Source: BMS3B sp964501105 (GTDB lineage Archaea; Hydrothermarchaeota; Hydrothermarchaeia; Hydrothermarchaeales; BMS3B). From it: a DNA stretch of 19,645 nt. Positions 18,972-19,645 of the stretch are shown here, piece by piece. The stretch is from positions 1 to 19,645 of the forward strand of contig CAZCRG010000021.1 of NCBI GenBank assembly GCA_964501105.1, given 5' to 3'. The notes under the pieces were generated by a model that was not told the origin of the DNA, did no database searches, and saw only the letters and a program-made list of their open reading frames with translations. The translations under genes and the position numbers were made by a program. Numbering within the stretch: position 1 is the stretch's first letter; every line of letters starts with the position of its first letter.

Positions 18972-19645
18972 AAGTTGGTGAACCGGAAGAATTTATTATC
19001 GATGGTAAGAGGCTTGATGGCAGGGCTCTTGATGAGCTTAGACCAATAAAAATTGAAGCTGGTGTTTTAAAGAGAGCTGGTGGTTCCTGCTATCTCGAAT
19101 GGGGTGGCAATAAGGTACTTGCTGCCTGTTATGGACCAAGGGAGATTCATCCAAAACATGAAGCAAGATCAGATAGGGGTGTACTTAGAACTTACTACAG
19201 AATGGCACCCTTTTCAGTACACGACAGAAAGAGACCTGGACCTGACAGACGAAGTGTAGAACTTTCAAAAGTTATAAGACATGCTTTAGAGAGTGTAGTA
19301 TTCCTCCATCTCTTTCCCATGACAGTCATAGATGTATATATTGAAATACTTCAGGCTCAGGCCGGTACAAGATGTGCAGGTATTACAGCTGCAAGCGTTG
19401 CCCTAGCTGATGCAGGAATTCCAATGAAAGACCTTGTTCCTGCCTGTGCTGCCGGTAAAGTGGGAGGCAAAGTTGTTCTCGACTTATTTGATATAGAAGA
19501 CAATTATGGAGAGGCAGATCTTCCTGTTGCCATAGTACCCAAAACAGGAGATATAGCATTACTTCAGATGGATGGAAACTTGAGTGAAGAGGAATTTGAA
19601 GAAGCCTTTAATTTAGCTGTTAAGGGATGCTATATGGTATATGAG
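18968..19645 (+). CDS. rrp41: Exosome phosphorolytic RNase subunit Rrp41, C-terminal end cut off
   Basis: The catalytic RNase PH-like subunit, which with Rrp42 degrades RNA 3' to 5' using phosphate. I translated 226 codons to the window edge. Seen: IIDGKRLDGRALDELRPIKIEAGVL at residues 10-34, PREIHPKHE, the arginine-rich DRKRPGPDRRSVELSKVIR (RNA and phosphate binding) at 86-104, LQAQAGTRCAGITAASVALADAG and EDNYGEADLPVAIVPKTG, where Asp178 and Asp184 match the spacing of the two active-site aspartates of the family. Members are about 235-250 residues, so only the last helix is missing. Rrp42 is expected next, outside the window. Confidence 0.97.
   Translation, partial: MKVGEPEEFIIDGKRLDGRALDELRPIKIEAGVLKRAGGSCYLEWGGNKVLAACYGPREIHPKHEARSDRGVLRTYYRMAPFSVHDRKRPGPDRRSVELSKVIRHALESVVFLHLFPMTVIDVYIEILQAQAGTRCAGITAASVALADAGIPMKDLVPACAAGKVGGKVVLDLFDIEDNYGEADLPVAIVPKTGDIALLQMDGNLSEEEFEEAFNLAVKGCYMVYE

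Noticed and set aside
1..19645. CRISPR arrays, insertion sequences, rRNA or a replication origin
   Set aside because: No regularly spaced direct repeats, transposase motifs, rRNA-like sequence or origin-type repeat clusters were seen on either strand.

Overview
The window is archaeal chromosome. Evidence: a group II chaperonin (thermosome), archaeal ribosomal proteins L18e, L13, S9, S2 and L15e, the RNA polymerase subunits RpoN and RpoK, RNase P proteins Rpp30 and Pop5, a 20S proteasome alpha subunit, SBDS, the exosome subunits Rrp4 and Rrp41, and TATA-box promoters with Shine-Dalgarno (SD) sites. The gene order L18e-L13-S9-RpoN-RpoK-enolase-S2 and the order L15e/RNase P/proteasome/exosome are euryarchaeal. 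Arginine is mostly AGA/AGG and proteins are rich in E, K, I, V and R, which fits a thermophile, though this is inference. A UPF0280 protein and an EhaR-like HAD protein point to a methanogen or a relative such as Archaeoglobi or Hydrothermarchaea. I cannot name the genus.

Layout: (1) 1-1665, minus strand: the N-terminal part of a thermosome gene with a perfect palindrome at its predicted transcription start, then a VapBC-type toxin-antitoxin pair. (2) 1.7-4.24 kb: an AT-rich accessory stretch with a decayed HTH regulator, a GyrI-like protein and a secreted GH114-like lipoprotein. (3) 4.24-5.28 kb, plus strand: a lone receiver protein overlapping a KaiC/RecA-like ATPase, a small signalling module without a kinase. 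(4) 5.28-7.42 kb, minus strand: three overlapping genes for a SEC59/DGK1-type lipid kinase, a PAP2 lipid phosphatase and a class V aminotransferase. (5) 7.54-10.38 kb, minus strand: a tight operon of a YkgJ/FliB-like cysteine-cluster protein, a UPF0280 (ApbE-like) protein and an EhaR-like HAD protein. Its promoter appears leaderless and is overlapped by a long inverted repeat. (6) 10.51-10.74 kb: a small winged-helix-like protein. (7) 10.86-14.55 kb: the L18e operon, with a tRNA-Pro(GGG) overlapping the 3' end of rpoN and a strong hairpin before rpoK. (8) 14.66-19.65 kb: the L15e-RNase P-proteasome-SBDS-exosome superoperon, running off the window inside rrp41.

Regions 7 and 8 are conserved housekeeping units coupling ribosome building, tRNA processing and RNA and protein turnover. 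The most interesting parts are region 5, the lipid kinase/phosphatase pair, the receiver-ATPase pair, the rpoN/tRNA overlap and several candidate operators. I see no CRISPR array, insertion sequence, rRNA or replication origin.
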